Source of the DNA: Sarcodiotheca gaudichaudii
Lineage: Eukaryota; Rhodophyta; Florideophyceae; Gigartinales; Solieriaceae
Length of the DNA: 64,000 nucleotides
Direction: 5' to 3'
Assembly: GCA_032355985.1 (NCBI GenBank)
Contig: JAUKVZ010000001.1
Span: 62,001 to 126,000 of the forward strand
Shown one piece after another: positions 9,770-18,595 of the stretch (its first letter is position 1; each line of letters opens with the position of its first letter). The position numbers were made by a program, and so were the translations under genes. The notes below the pieces were generated by a model. The model ran no database searches and had not been told where the DNA came from. It saw only the letters and a list, made by a program, of their open reading frames with translations.

Positions 9770-11455
9770 TCAGGCGGCGTCGAGGACTTCGGCTGACTTT
9801 GATTCACGCTTGATGCGGCGGCGCCAGCGGATGAGTTCCGCCTGCACGAGGGCGCCGAGCACCAGGTAGCCGATGGTTGGGATGAGGACGAGCGCCGGCA
9901 GGTGGGGCGACAGCTCTTCGTCTCCGATGTTGTCGCCGGGATCGAGTGGAACGACGTTCGCCAGAACGTTTGTGACGGCCATTCCTGCGGCCAGCGGCGG
10001 CGAGGGGCATGCGGTGTAGCCGGCGGCGATGGGCGCTTCCCATCCGGCCATGATGATCATGGCCGCGAGCAGGGGCAGCGCCCAGAGCACGAAGATGACC
10101 ATGAAGAATCGAAGGATGCCGAGTCGTTCCAGAAGTCCCTGGGCAAAGAGTGAGCAGCCGAGGAAGAGTCCGACGAGCGCAAGCCACGTCCAGGCGGGGC
10201 CGGCGTCGATGAAAAACCGCTCGCTCTCGATGGCGCGCCAAGTGAGTGCGCCACAGCCGGCGAACGTGATGAGTGAGAACATCACGGCAAGGGGGGCGCC
10301 TGTCGCTTCATCGCTGTCGATCGGCAGACGTCGATGGCCCAGCTTGCGCGCCTTGCTCCAACCTTTGATGATGGTGTGTTTCGTCGGCGTCGTGAACAGG
10401 AAGATGAGCAGCGCCATCGAGCCGCTGATGGCGATCATCAATGAGAGTATGGATCCGAGCACACCGATGGGAGGCAGTTCAACAATCACGAGCTGCCGAC
10501 CCTCGAAGATGCGCTCGTACGCCTCGGCGCCGAAGATCTGCCAGAGGCTGCCGATGAAGAAGAACATGGCGCCGGCGAAGACGATGAGCCCTTCCGCCTT
10601 CGACAACGCATGGCTGAACTCGTTGCGCCATTTGCGATATGTGACGATCCACATCACCGCGAGCAGCGAGCCCTGAACGAGCAGTGTGTAGATCGTCGGA
10701 TGCAGCTGACGATTGAACAGAGGCACATTGTCGTAGCTTGCCCGCTCGACGAAGCCGGACGTGTAGACGTTGGGATGATGCAGTTCGATCTCCGACTGGA
10801 TCATGCCGAAGAGCGTCGGGCGGATGGTGAGAAACTCGAAATATGTCAGGCCGAAGTGGGAAAGCTGCGGCAGCACGAGGTAGAGAAAGAGCACCATGCC
10901 CTGTGTGACGATCGCCGCCATGCGCGGCTTGGAGGACGCCATGCCGGCCACCATGCCGGTCATGTGATAGACGAGCACGGACGTGAAGAAGACGAGATAG
11001 AAGTGCAGGATCGTCAGCGTGGAGACTTCACTCCATGCGACAGCCCAGATCAGAAATGGCAGCGTGAGCGCAAAGAGAACGTACTCGCGTGCGGGCAGGC
11101 CGAAGAGGTAGCCGATGATCTTGGCGGTCGGGCTCATCGGCGTCATGCGCGCGTATTCGAGCAGGCCGTGTTCCCGCTCGATGGCGAGGCCTGATGCGAC
11201 GGCGCCGGTGCCGAGCAGCATGAGCAGCACGCCCTGGACGATGATGATGGGAATGATCATCGCGGCGGCGGCGTCCTGGCTGGGCGCGTTGTAGCGATTC
11301 GTGATGGAGAGATAGACGATCAGGCAGAGAAACGCCGTGATGCTCACGACCACGAGCGACCATGCGAAGAAGACGCCGCCGCGCAGTCGCGATCGACGAC
11401 CCTTTTGAATCAAGGGGTTGCCGAAGAGCACGCGCGGCCAGGCGAGGACGCTCAT
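9770..11455 (-). CDS. ABC-2 type transporter permease
   Basis: A 561-residue polytopic membrane protein with about 12 hydrophobic segments in two blocks. The N-terminal block (VVVSITAFLCLIVYL, MIIPIIIVQGVLLMLLG) and a cytoplasmic stretch ending EHGLLEYARMTPMSP are typical of ABC-2 permeases of the gliding/Cu-export type. Its start overlaps the stop of the ATPase gene by 4 bp, so the two are translationally coupled and form one exporter. The substrate cannot be read from the sequence. No partner periplasmic protein is next to it. Confidence 0.85.
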   Translation of the reverse strand: MSVLAWPRVLFGNPLIQKGRRSRLRGGVFFAWSLVVVSITAFLCLIVYLSITNRYNAPSQDAAAAMIIPIIIVQGVLLMLLGTGAVASGLAIEREHGLLEYARMTPMSPTAKIIGYLFGLPAREYVLFALTLPFLIWAVAWSEVSTLTILHFYLVFFTSVLVYHMTGMVAGMASSKPRMAAIVTQGMVLFLYLVLPQLSHFGLTYFEFLTIRPTLFGMIQSEIELHHPNVYTSGFVERASYDNVPLFNRQLHPTIYTLLVQGSLLAVMWIVTYRKWRNEFSHALSKAEGLIVFAGAMFFFIGSLWQIFGAEAYERIFEGRQLVIVELPPIGVLGSILSLMIAISGSMALLIFLFTTPTKHTIIKGWSKARKLGHRRLPIDSDEATGAPLAVMFSLITFAGCGALTWRAIESERFFIDAGPAWTWLALVGLFLGCSLFAQGLLERLGILRFFMVIFVLWALPLLAAMIIMAGWEAPIAAGYTACPSPPLAAGMAVTNVLANVVPLDPGDNIGDEELSPHLPALVLIPTIGYLVLGALVQAELIRWRRRIKRESKSAEVLDAA

Positions 11456-12390
11456 GAGACTTCCTTCGCGCCGATCTTGATGAGGATGTCTTCGACGCCG
11501 ACCTTCCGTTCAAAGAAGGCGCTGACGGGCGCTCCATCGGTCACGAGCGTGCGCAGCAGCGCAGTGGCGTCCTGATCCGTGCCGACAAAATCGAACTCGA
11601 CGCCGGCGCCATTGAGCTTGACGGCGCTGACGTGTTCGATCGTCTCGAGTCGCTTCGCGTGACCGTCACGATCATCGAGGAATTCGATGACGAATCGTCG
11701 TGTGTGCTCCATGCTTGCGATGATGTCTTCGATGCGGCCGCTGAGCTTCAGATGGCCGCGCTCCATGATTCCGATGGAGGTGCAGAACTCCGAGAGCTCG
11801 GTGAGGATGTGCGATGAGACGAGGATGGTGATGCCGCGATCGGCAAGCTTGCGCAGCAGATCGCGAAGGTCGCGTCGCGCCAGTGGATCGAGTCCGCTGG
11901 CGGGCTCATCGAGCAGCATGACTCTTGGATTGGTGAGCACGGTCTTGGCGAGGACGAGTCGTTGCGTCATGCCGCGGCTGAGTGTGCCGGCGAGCGTATT
12001 GCGCTTTTCGGTGAGGCTGACGAGATCGAGGCATTCACTGACGCGGGTTTTTCGTTCGCGTCTGGAGATGCCGTAGGCCGAGGCGTACAGATCGAGGAAC
12101 TCCCAGCAGCGCAAGTTCTTGTAGACGGGAGCGAGATCAGGCATGTAGCCCAGGAGGCCTCGAGCGGTCTTCGGATCTTGGGCGATGTCGACGCCGCCGA
12201 TGCGGACTTCGCCGTAAGTGGGCTGCATGAGGGTGGCGAGGACTTTGATGGTGCTGGTCTTGCCGGCGCCATTGGGTCCGATGAGGCCGTAGACCTCGCC
12301 GGCGTCGATCTCGAGGGAGAGATCGGAGACGGCGGTGACCGTGCGCGGGCCGTCGCGATAGTCAACGCGAAGATCTCGGGTTTCGATCAT
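11452..12390 (-). CDS. ABC transporter ATP-binding protein
   Basis: A 312-residue single nucleotide-binding domain with Walker A GPNGAGKTS near residue 38, signature LSRGMTQR, Walker B MLLDEPASGLDP and the H-loop in VSSHILTEL. The C-terminal 90 residues are the accessory region of CcmA/NatA-type ATPases that pair with ABC-2 permeases. It is the first gene of the two-gene exporter operon and overlaps the permease start by 4 bp. The ATG at 12390 is preceded by AAGG with very short spacing, so initiation may be weak. Confidence 0.93.
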   Translation of the reverse strand: MIETRDLRVDYRDGPRTVTAVSDLSLEIDAGEVYGLIGPNGAGKTSTIKVLATLMQPTYGEVRIGGVDIAQDPKTARGLLGYMPDLAPVYKNLRCWEFLDLYASAYGISRRERKTRVSECLDLVSLTEKRNTLAGTLSRGMTQRLVLAKTVLTNPRVMLLDEPASGLDPLARRDLRDLLRKLADRGITILVSSHILTELSEFCTSIGIMERGHLKLSGRIEDIIASMEHTRRFVIEFLDDRDGHAKRLETIEHVSAVKLNGAGVEFDFVGTDQDATALLRTLVTDGAPVSAFFERKVGVEDILIKIGAKEVS

Positions 12391-12515
12391 GCCTTGATCG
12401 TCTGGCCGGTGTGCGGGGTGTCGAGCGGTATTGGCCTCGATCGCCGAGGCGCCACGATGAGCTTAGTCGGAATACGTCATCGGGCGTTGCACGGGTCGAT
12501 CGGGAGTGGAAGTCT

Positions 12516-13289
12516 TCAGGAGATCCCTGCCGCACCTGGGAGGGGAGGGCCTGCGCCGTCGGGCGCCTCCGAGACGGTCGCCGCGGATTCGCGAATGCCC
12601 GTTCGGCCGAATGCTGCGATGGCGGCCGCCAGCATGAATGCCGTTGCGCCGCCGAGTTCAATCGACTCCTCGAAGGCTCGTTTGAGTGTGCTTCCATCGG
12701 CGAAGGAAAGGCCGACGTGTGCGAGGAAGTGATTGACGGAGTCCACACACTTGCCCAGGACGTAACACACGATGCCGCCGAGGACGAGCCATGCGACGGG
12801 CTCCTTGCGCGCCAGCCCGGCGCAGAAGCGGCTCCAGTTATCTCGAAAGTACACGACGCATGCGAAACCGAGGGCGATGAAGACGAGAATGACGACGCCC
12901 TTTTCCCAGAGTGGAACTTCGGGATCGACGTAATACCTTGTGCGCTCGACGCCGCCGGTTGTGAAGGCGCTTTGCACATCCATTTCGCGTGCGGCGATGA
13001 GCAGCAGGAAGAAGGCTGAGAAGATCATCATTCGCGGATTTCGACGCGCCCGGAAGATCAGAAGCAGCGCGCCGATGAAGAGCACGCCGAGTGTGATGTT
13101 TTCCAGCGGGCCCCATTCGCGCACGAATGATGCGCGAGCCCCGTCGCCCATCACGGCCGCCGAGATCACGCAGCCGGTGATAACGCCGAGCACGATCAGA
13201 GCGCTGAGGAGTCCTGTGCGCCGGCTCGTCGTCAGATCCTGTTGTTCCACGTGTGTCTCCGTTTCACAGGAGGATACAGCGTCGCTCAT
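12516..13289 (-). CDS. Polytopic membrane protein of unknown function
   Basis: A 257-residue protein with about six transmembrane segments, for example LLSALIVLGVITGCVISAA, ITLGVLFIGALLLIF, GVVILVFIALGFACVVYF, VAWLVLGGIVCYVLG and ATAFMLAAAIAAFG. Conserved-looking polar residues lie between them (AAREMDVQSAF, CVDSVNHFLAHVG). An acidic N-terminus and a Pro/Gly-rich C-tail are cytosolic or disordered. No recognised domain. It lies upstream of the ABC exporter on the same strand with a 125-bp gap, so it may belong to the same unit. An opposing 200-codon reading frame is judged a shadow because it has no membrane or domain signal. Confidence 0.78.
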   Translation of the reverse strand: MSDAVSSCETETHVEQQDLTTSRRTGLLSALIVLGVITGCVISAAVMGDGARASFVREWGPLENITLGVLFIGALLLIFRARRNPRMMIFSAFFLLLIAAREMDVQSAFTTGGVERTRYYVDPEVPLWEKGVVILVFIALGFACVVYFRDNWSRFCAGLARKEPVAWLVLGGIVCYVLGKCVDSVNHFLAHVGLSFADGSTLKRAFEESIELGGATAFMLAAAIAAFGRTGIRESAATVSEAPDGAGPPLPGAAGIS

Positions 13290-13413
13290 CGAATATTAAG
13301 ACGCGGCGAATAGGGCGTCATCGGCATTCTCGACCAAACGTCGTCTGTTTCGATGGGATTGGATGGGCGCTCGCCAGAGTCGTCGCCCTCGTTGTGCTCT
13401 GCGCACGCTTCCG

Positions 13414-13995
13414 TCAGGCGCCATCGAGTACACGCTTGGCCATCCGCTTCGCCAGCCGCGCTGGAGCGCCCGGTTCAGAGCCTCCATCCGCCACCTGTCC
13501 GACGACGCGAGCCGCCACAATCGATCCATCGATCAAGATATTCAGCTGCTCAGCGGTGTCGTCGGGATTCTCGCATCCAGCGGCCTCGCACAGTTCGCGG
13601 AGATACCGAACGATCTCCTGCTTGTGCTCTGCGGCGAGCCGGCGCGGCGCAGAATCTGCGGTCGAAAACTCTGCCGATGCGTTGATAAACATGCAGCCGC
13701 AGAACTCGTTGCCCGTGAACCATTCCTCGTGAAAGTCGAACACGGCTTCGATTCGCTCGCCTGGCGTCTTGCCCTTCGATTCAACAAACTTCATCAGTCG
13801 ATTGCGGAAGATCTCGTCTCGCCTGCGCATTGCCGCGAGGATGAGCTCGTCCTTGGACTTGAAGTGGTTGTAGAGCGTCGGACGGCTGATGCCGCCCTCT
13901 TCCAGGATGTCATCGAGGCTCGAAGCGTGGAATCCGTGCCTGTAGAACACGCGCATTGCGGCATCGATGAGGTCGTCTCGGCGGCTTGGGGGCAC
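13414..13995 (-). CDS. TetR/AcrR-family transcriptional regulator
   Basis: A 193-residue protein. The N-terminal helix-turn-helix DDILEEGGISRPTLYNHFKS (residues about 28-47) is the TetR signature. The C-terminal ligand domain resembles YcdC/AcuR-like regulators (FDFHEEWFTGNEFCGCMFIN), and its closely spaced Cys residues could sense thiol-reactive compounds. The GTG start at 13995 has GGAG 6 nt upstream. It is transcribed away from a five-gene operon beginning at 14322, whose promoter contains a palindrome fitting a TetR site. It is therefore probably that operon's repressor and may also control itself. Confidence 0.93.
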   Translation of the reverse strand: MPPSRRDDLIDAAMRVFYRHGFHASSLDDILEEGGISRPTLYNHFKSKDELILAAMRRRDEIFRNRLMKFVESKGKTPGERIEAVFDFHEEWFTGNEFCGCMFINASAEFSTADSAPRRLAAEHKQEIVRYLRELCEAAGCENPDDTAEQLNILIDGSIVAARVVGQVADGGSEPGAPARLAKRMAKRVLDGA

Positions 13996-14163
13996 GATTC
14001 ACTCCGGGGGGCGGGATTCGGGCTGCATCAATACTGATCAGGCAATAAGTATAGATGCCGTGAATTGATTCCGCCACTGCGATCTCAACTTCGACACGAA
14101 ATGGCCTCTCGCCTCGATGAATGCGTCTATGGGTGCATTTTTTCGGAATTTCTCCACCCTGGC

Positions 14164-14191
14164 TTGACAATGACTAACTAGTCAGTATGGT
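14164..14191 (+). promoter_or_regulatory. Promoter with embedded TetR-type operator for the 14322 operon
   Basis: TTGACA (14164-14169) and TATGGT (14186-14191) are 16 nt apart. The spacer contains TGACTAACTAGTCA (14171-14184), an inverted repeat with 6-bp arms and a 2-bp centre. A repressor bound here would block RNA polymerase. The divergent intergenic region (13996-14321) also has TATACT on the minus strand near 14049-14054, a candidate -10 for the regulator gene. Confidence 0.78.
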
Positions 14192-14321
14192 TCACGTATC
14201 GAGGTTCCTTCCACGTGGCAGGGCCTTGGTCAGACAGTTTGAGACCGCATCACTCGCTTGATCTCACCCCTGGCGATCGTTTCACCGGGGAAGACGGCGC
14301 ACAGCCCACAGGAGGCTGGAC

Positions 14322-14891
14322 ATGACACGCTTTCCGCTGCACACCGCCGAGACTGCTCCCGAAGCCAGGAAACTCATCGAGGGGGCTGAGCAAGCCTTCG
14401 GGTTCGTGCCCAACCTGCTCGCCACCATGGCCGAGGCCCCGGCACTGCTCGAGGGATACATGACGCTTGCGGCGATTTTTGACAAGAGCGACCTGTCGCC
14501 GACCGAGCGCCAGATCATCCTGATGGTCAACAACCGGCTCAACGGCTGCACCTACTGCATGTCTGCGCACACGGTCATCTCCAGATCGCAGGGTGTGCCG
14601 GATGATGTCATCGAGGCGCTCCGGTCCGGCGCCGAACTCTCAGATCCGAAGCTCGAAGCGCTCCGTATCTTCGCGGTGAAGATGAACGAGAGTCGTGGCT
14701 GGCCCAAGCAGAGCGACATCGATGCGCTGCTCGCCGCCGGGTACACGAGCCGAACCGTCCTTGAGGTCATCCTCGGCACAGCCGTCAAAGTGATGTCCAA
14801 CTACACCAACCACATCGCGAGCACGCCACTCGATAACGCATTCGCTGCAGCCGAATGGACGCCGGCGGATCTCATTGGAAGCGCCGCCTGA
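14322..14891 (+). CDS. Carboxymuconolactone decarboxylase/AhpD-like peroxidase-related protein
   Basis: A 189-residue all-helical protein with the redox motif [11 protein letters not shown] (CxxC followed by His, as in AhpD and CMD enzymes). The longer form with [21 protein letters not shown] at the N-terminus is the usual 'peroxidase-related' subfamily. It probably reduces or detoxifies peroxides or electrophiles through its cysteine pair in the cytosol. GGAGG lies 6 nt before the ATG. It is the first gene of the TetR-controlled operon and is followed by a DUF1348 gene 67 bp on. Confidence 0.91.
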   Translation: MTRFPLHTAETAPEARKLIEGAEQAFGFVPNLLATMAEAPALLEGYMTLAAIFDKSDLSPTERQIILMVNNRLNGCTYCMSAHTVISRSQGVPDDVIEALRSGAELSDPKLEALRIFAVKMNESRGWPKQSDIDALLAAGYTSRTVLEVILGTAVKVMSNYTNHIASTPLDNAFAAAEWTPADLIGSAA

Positions 14892-14958
14892 TCCCACAAT
14901 CCAACTTCACGCCTCGAATGTGACCGGCTCAGTCAGTCGCGGTCGCAAGGAGCATGAC

Positions 14959-15465
14959 ATGAAATCTGAAACAGCGCCTGGCGCTTCGGCGTCTGCGCGA
15001 TCGCAGCGCCAACTCACGCCGCCGTTTACTCCCGAAACTGCGCTCGCCAAGGTTCGCGCCGCCGAAGACGCGTGGAACAGCCGCGACCCGGAGCGCGTCG
15101 CTCTCGCCTATTCACCCGACAGTGAGTGGCGCAACCGCGACACATTCCTCCGCGGACGCGACGAAATCCGTGCGTTCCTTCAAAGCAAGTGGGACAGAGA
15201 ACTCGACTACCGACTCGCCAAATCCCTCTGGGGCTTCCGCGAGAACCGCATCGCGGTGCGTTTCCAGTACGAGTGGCGCAACACGGCCGGCGCGTGGTTC
15301 CGCAGCTACGGCAATGAATTGTGGGAGTTCGACGACACCGGCCTGATGCGCCGTCGCGAGGCCAGCATCAACGACGTCGCCATCACAGAGCTTGACCGCC
15401 GATTTCACTGGCCCGCCCCAGGCCCCAGGCCTGAGTCGCACGCCGGCATCCCAGACGTGCGCTGA
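14959..15465 (+). CDS. DUF1348 family protein (NTF2-like fold)
   Basis: A 168-residue protein. The core, from [20 protein letters not shown] through [15 protein letters not shown] to INDVAI, is a DUF1348/SnoaL-like cone fold with Trp/Arg/Asp-rich strands ([22 protein letters not shown]). Proteins of this family are about 150 residues and are found beside CMD and OsmC genes; their reaction is not known to me. The ATG at 14959 has AAGGAG 6 nt upstream, which rules out an in-frame start 84 nt earlier inside the preceding gene's end. Confidence 0.88.
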   Translation: MKSETAPGASASARSQRQLTPPFTPETALAKVRAAEDAWNSRDPERVALAYSPDSEWRNRDTFLRGRDEIRAFLQSKWDRELDYRLAKSLWGFRENRIAVRFQYEWRNTAGAWFRSYGNELWEFDDTGLMRRREASINDVAITELDRRFHWPAPGPRPESHAGIPDVR

Positions 15466-15548
15466 TCACCCGTTCACCGCCCGGGCACGCATGACCACCG
15501 GATTCACAAACGCTCAACGAGAACATTTCAAAACGAAGGAGAATCGCA

Positions 15549-16757
15549 ATGAACCGCATCACCATGACCGTCGCAGCGCTGAGCGCCTGCGCCCATCCGC
15601 CCATCGCGTCAGCACATCCGATGGACCACAGCGACCACACTGGACACGACCACGCGGGTCATATTCACTACATCGACGGCCCGCGTGATGACGCGCCGAT
15701 CCCGCGCCCGGGCGTTGACCTGAGCCGGGGCAGCTTCGCGCTGCTCGTCATCGATCCGCAGGTGGACTTTCTGAGCCCCAGCGGCGTCACCTGGGGCGTT
15801 GTCGGGGAGAGCGTGACGGAGAACAACACCGTCGAGAACATCGAGCGGCTCTTCCAGGCGGCCAAGGGCGCCGACGCCCGCGTCTTCGTCAGCCCGCACT
15901 ACTACTACCCGCACGACCACACCTGGAAGTTCGAGGGCGCTCTCGAAACGCTCATGCACGACATCGATATGTTCCACCGCGACGGTCCTCTCGAAACGAA
16001 AGGGATCGAGGGCTCCGGGGCCGACTGGCTCGAGCGCTACAAGCCTTACATCAATGATGGCAATACCGTCGTGGTCAGCCCGCATAAGGTTTATGGCTCC
16101 GACTCCAACGACCTCGCGCTCCAACTTCGCAAGGCCGGCATTGACCAGGTCGTTATCGCGGGCATGTCCGCCAACCTCTGCGTTGAATCGCACATGCGGA
16201 ATCTGATCGAGGAGGGATTCGAGGTCGCGATCGTCTCCGACGCGACGGCCGCCGCGAAGCTTCCGGGCTACGACGGGTTCGAAGCCGCCTTCGTCAACTA
16301 CCGCATGATTGCGAGCGACGTGTGGAGCACCGACGAGGCGGTTCAGAAGATCGCTGCGGCACGCGGGAATCTCGTGAATGTCTCGGGAGCCAGCGGCATC
16401 GGGCTCGACGGCTTCGATCCGGTCAGCTTCTTCGAGAGCGAGGAGCCTCGAAATGGTTCGCCCATGATCCGTGCCGAGCACGCCGGCGCAACTTATCTCT
16501 TCGCCACCGAGGGAAACAAGGCGACTTTTCTCGCCGACCCCGACCGCTTTGCGCCCCAGTACGGCGGCTACTGCTCCTACGGTGTGTCAATCAACATCCT
16601 CCTGCCCGTCGACATCACGACCGCGCAAGTGCGCAACGACAAGCTCTATCTCAACGTCAACTCAGACATCCTCAAGAAGTTCAACGCGGACTTCGTGGGC
16701 AGTGTCGAACGCGCCAATGCCAACTGGCCTGGGCTCTTCAGTGAGTTCGCCGAGTAG
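15549..16757 (+). CDS. Exported isochorismatase-like cysteine hydrolase fused to a YHS domain
   Basis: A 402-residue protein. A short signal peptide (MNRITMTVAALSA to ASA) is followed by a His-rich stretch, HPMDHSDHTGHDHAGHIH, that could bind metal. Residues about 60-270 are an isochorismatase-fold hydrolase with the Asp (LLVIDPQVDFLS), Lys (SPHKVYGSDSNDLAL) and Cys (GMSANLCVESHMRN) of the catalytic triad. Residues about 300-350 are a YHS-type metal/redox module (GATYLFATEGNKATFLADP, then GGYCSYGVS). AAGGAG lies 7 nt before the start. It sits in the TetR operon between DUF1348 and OsmC genes. Its substrate is unknown. The fusion and export are both unusual. Confidence 0.86.
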   Translation: MNRITMTVAALSACAHPPIASAHPMDHSDHTGHDHAGHIHYIDGPRDDAPIPRPGVDLSRGSFALLVIDPQVDFLSPSGVTWGVVGESVTENNTVENIERLFQAAKGADARVFVSPHYYYPHDHTWKFEGALETLMHDIDMFHRDGPLETKGIEGSGADWLERYKPYINDGNTVVVSPHKVYGSDSNDLALQLRKAGIDQVVIAGMSANLCVESHMRNLIEEGFEVAIVSDATAAAKLPGYDGFEAAFVNYRMIASDVWSTDEAVQKIAAARGNLVNVSGASGIGLDGFDPVSFFESEEPRNGSPMIRAEHAGATYLFATEGNKATFLADPDRFAPQYGGYCSYGVSINILLPVDITTAQVRNDKLYLNVNSDILKKFNADFVGSVERANANWPGLFSEFAE

Positions 16758-16897
16758 TTCGCAGAACCCCTCCTCTCTTCCCATTCGGCTGACGGAGTGG
16801 ACACACTTCGTCGGCTGATTCGCAGGCGAGCACCGACGGGATCGTTCGAGACCCACCCAAGGCTTGTTTGGTGAAGCCACACCAGAAAGGAACCGCC

Positions 16898-17347
16898 ATG
16901 AAACCGGAATCCAGCAAGAGCACTGCGGACACTCCCTTGGTCGCCGTCACCATTGGCAACTCCGGTTACGCATCTCAGGTGCGCGTGAGGAATCACTCGC
17001 TCGCAGCCGATGAGCCCCGGACCGTCGGCGGCACGGATTCCGGACCGACTCCCTACGAGTTGCTGCTGGCTTCGCTTGGCGCGTGCGTGGCCATGACACT
17101 TCGGATGTACGCCGACCGGAAGGGCTGGCCGTTGACGGGAGTCTCGGTCAGTCTCAGCCAGGACCGTATACACGCGGAAGACTGCCGCGACTGTGAAAGC
17201 GCAAGCGGCCCCGTGCTTCGGATCACCAAGCGGCTCGAGCTCAAAGGCGACCTCGATGAAGAGCAGCGGTCTCGACTCATGGAGATCGCTGACCGCTGCC
17301 CGGTTCAGCGAACGCTGTTGTCTGAGATCCAGATCAAAACGGAGTGA
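16898..17347 (+). CDS. OsmC/Ohr-family peroxiredoxin-like protein
   Basis: A 149-residue protein with the OsmC fold and its two redox cysteines: one in LLLASLGACVAMTLRMYA, the other in DRCPVQRTL. The spacing is typical of YhfA/OsmC-like hydroperoxide reductases. It likely reduces organic hydroperoxides in the cytosol. AAAGGA lies 6 nt before the ATG at 16898; an earlier in-frame ATG has no ribosome site. A Cys pair in AEDCRDCESA is an extra feature. It is the fourth gene of the TetR-controlled operon. Confidence 0.9.
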   Translation: MKPESSKSTADTPLVAVTIGNSGYASQVRVRNHSLAADEPRTVGGTDSGPTPYELLLASLGACVAMTLRMYADRKGWPLTGVSVSLSQDRIHAEDCRDCESASGPVLRITKRLELKGDLDEEQRSRLMEIADRCPVQRTLLSEIQIKTE

Positions 17348-17427
17348 ATACCTGCACATCGTCGTGATGTGGCGACTGCTCCATCACCCCACGCGCGAAG
17401 GCTTCCCCGGCACAAAGGAGAACCATC

Positions 17428-18117
17428 ATGACTGTCTTGCTGCGTGTTGACGCGAGCGCACGTGTTGATCGTTCGATCACCCGTCAGATGGCCGACCGGT
17501 TCATCGGTGGGTGGCGCATGAACGAATCGAATGTTCAGATTTTGTCCAGAGATGTCGGCCGCCAACCACCCTCTGTAGTGGGCGAGGCATGGATCCGTGC
17601 GGGCTTTACCGCGCCGGACGAGCGTACTCCGGACATGAAGGACGCGCTTGCAGAATCCATAATCCTCATCGACGAGGTGCGGCGAGCTGATGTGCTTGTG
17701 CTCGGCGCCCCGCTCTACAACTACGGACTCCCCGCATCCCTGAAAGCCTGGATTGATCAGATCATCCGGGTCGGTGAGACGTTCTCGTTCGACCTTGGGC
17801 GGGGGGACTTCCCGATCCAGAGCACACTCAGCGGTAAGTCGCTTGTTGTGCTTTCCTCCAGGGGCGAGTTCGGTTTCGAACCGGGCGGCATTCGAGATGG
17901 GTGGAATCACATGAATCCACACCTGCGGACTGTCGCTACGCGCCTGCTCGGGATTGAAGCGAAGGACATCTACGAGATCGCCTCGGAGTACCAGGAGTTC
18001 GACGACGAAAGGCACCAGCGCTCGCGTGAGCAGGCCCTCCATGACGCGGCTGAACTCGGATCCCGCCTCGCTGCCGCACGGCAAGCCCCATGCCGCAACG
18101 AGCAGACCCCCGCATGA
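17428..18117 (+). CDS. FMN-dependent NADH-azoreductase / quinone reductase-like flavoprotein
   Basis: A 229-residue flavodoxin-like protein of the AzoR/NQO family. The N-terminus VLLRVDASARVDRSITRQMA matches the FMN phosphate loop (S-x-R...S-x-S/T). APLYNYGLPASLKAWIDQI is the flavin isoalloxazine-binding segment, and GETFSF follows as in AzoR. SSRGEFG is another FMN-contact loop. It probably transfers two electrons from NAD(P)H to quinones or azo compounds, preventing one-electron redox cycling. AAGGAG lies 7 nt upstream. It is the last gene of the TetR operon. The 210 bp after it, up to the tRNA terminator, hold nothing I recognise. Confidence 0.89.
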   Translation: MTVLLRVDASARVDRSITRQMADRFIGGWRMNESNVQILSRDVGRQPPSVVGEAWIRAGFTAPDERTPDMKDALAESIILIDEVRRADVLVLGAPLYNYGLPASLKAWIDQIIRVGETFSFDLGRGDFPIQSTLSGKSLVVLSSRGEFGFEPGGIRDGWNHMNPHLRTVATRLLGIEAKDIYEIASEYQEFDDERHQRSREQALHDAAELGSRLAAARQAPCRNEQTPA

Positions 18118-18328
18118 GAGCCTCGTCGCCGCCGTGACCGACCGCGTGGCAACGCATCACCGGCTGACAGAAGACCTGTCGTCAAGCGCGTGCGCTCGAA
18201 CAGCATGCTCGCGAAGTCTTTCCGGTCGCCTGCGTTGTGCGTCGAAGCCGAGCAGGTGTCCTGAAGGTCTGGAACACTCCATGTGGCGATCGCCCGACCA
18301 GTCACGATGGGGCGCCAAAAACAAAGAC

Positions 18329-18363
18329 GCCCCGAAACGCCTTTTGCAAAGGTGTTTCGGGGC
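18329..18363 (-). terminator. Terminator of the tRNA-Gly transcript
   Basis: A long hairpin: GCCCCGAAAC pairs with GTTTCGGGGC, with inner CCTTT/AAAGG pairs. On the minus strand it is followed by a T-rich stretch (TCTTTGTTTTT). It lies 10 nt after the tRNA end. Confidence 0.9.
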
Positions 18364-18372
18364 TTCTTCGAA

Positions 18373-18444
18373 AGCGGGTGAAGGGATTCGAACCCTCGAC
18401 ATTCACGTTGGCAACGTGACGCTCTACCACTGAGCTACACCCGC
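18373..18444 (-). tRNA. tRNA-Gly (anticodon GCC)
   Basis: A full cloverleaf on the minus strand. The acceptor GCGGGTG pairs with CACCCGC. The D arm is GCTC/GAGC, the anticodon arm TCACG-TTGCCAA-CGTGA has anticodon GCC, and the T arm GAGGG-TTCGAAT-CCCTT follows. The discriminator is T. CCA is not encoded, so it must be added after transcription. It reads GGC and GGU codons. It has its own promoter and terminator and lies downstream of dsbD on the same strand. Confidence 0.97.
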
Positions 18445-18503
18445 GAGTTGTCCTGCCCCGGAAGGGGGCCGGATGAGCCATCGGCCATCCGGATCGGCGG
18501 GTA

Positions 18504-18532
18504 AACGTAGATCAGGCCTTCGGGACTGTCAA
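18504..18532 (-). promoter_or_regulatory. Promoter of tRNA-Gly
   Basis: On the minus strand a consensus TTGACA (18532-18527) is followed after 17 nt by TACGTT (18509-18504). The predicted start of transcription lies about 50 nt upstream of the tRNA 5' end. Confidence 0.7.
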
Positions 18533-18595
18533 ACCTCTGAAGAGTCCATATGTGCGCCGCGGAACATCCGGCCGCATTGCCCCGAGTCAGCCTTG

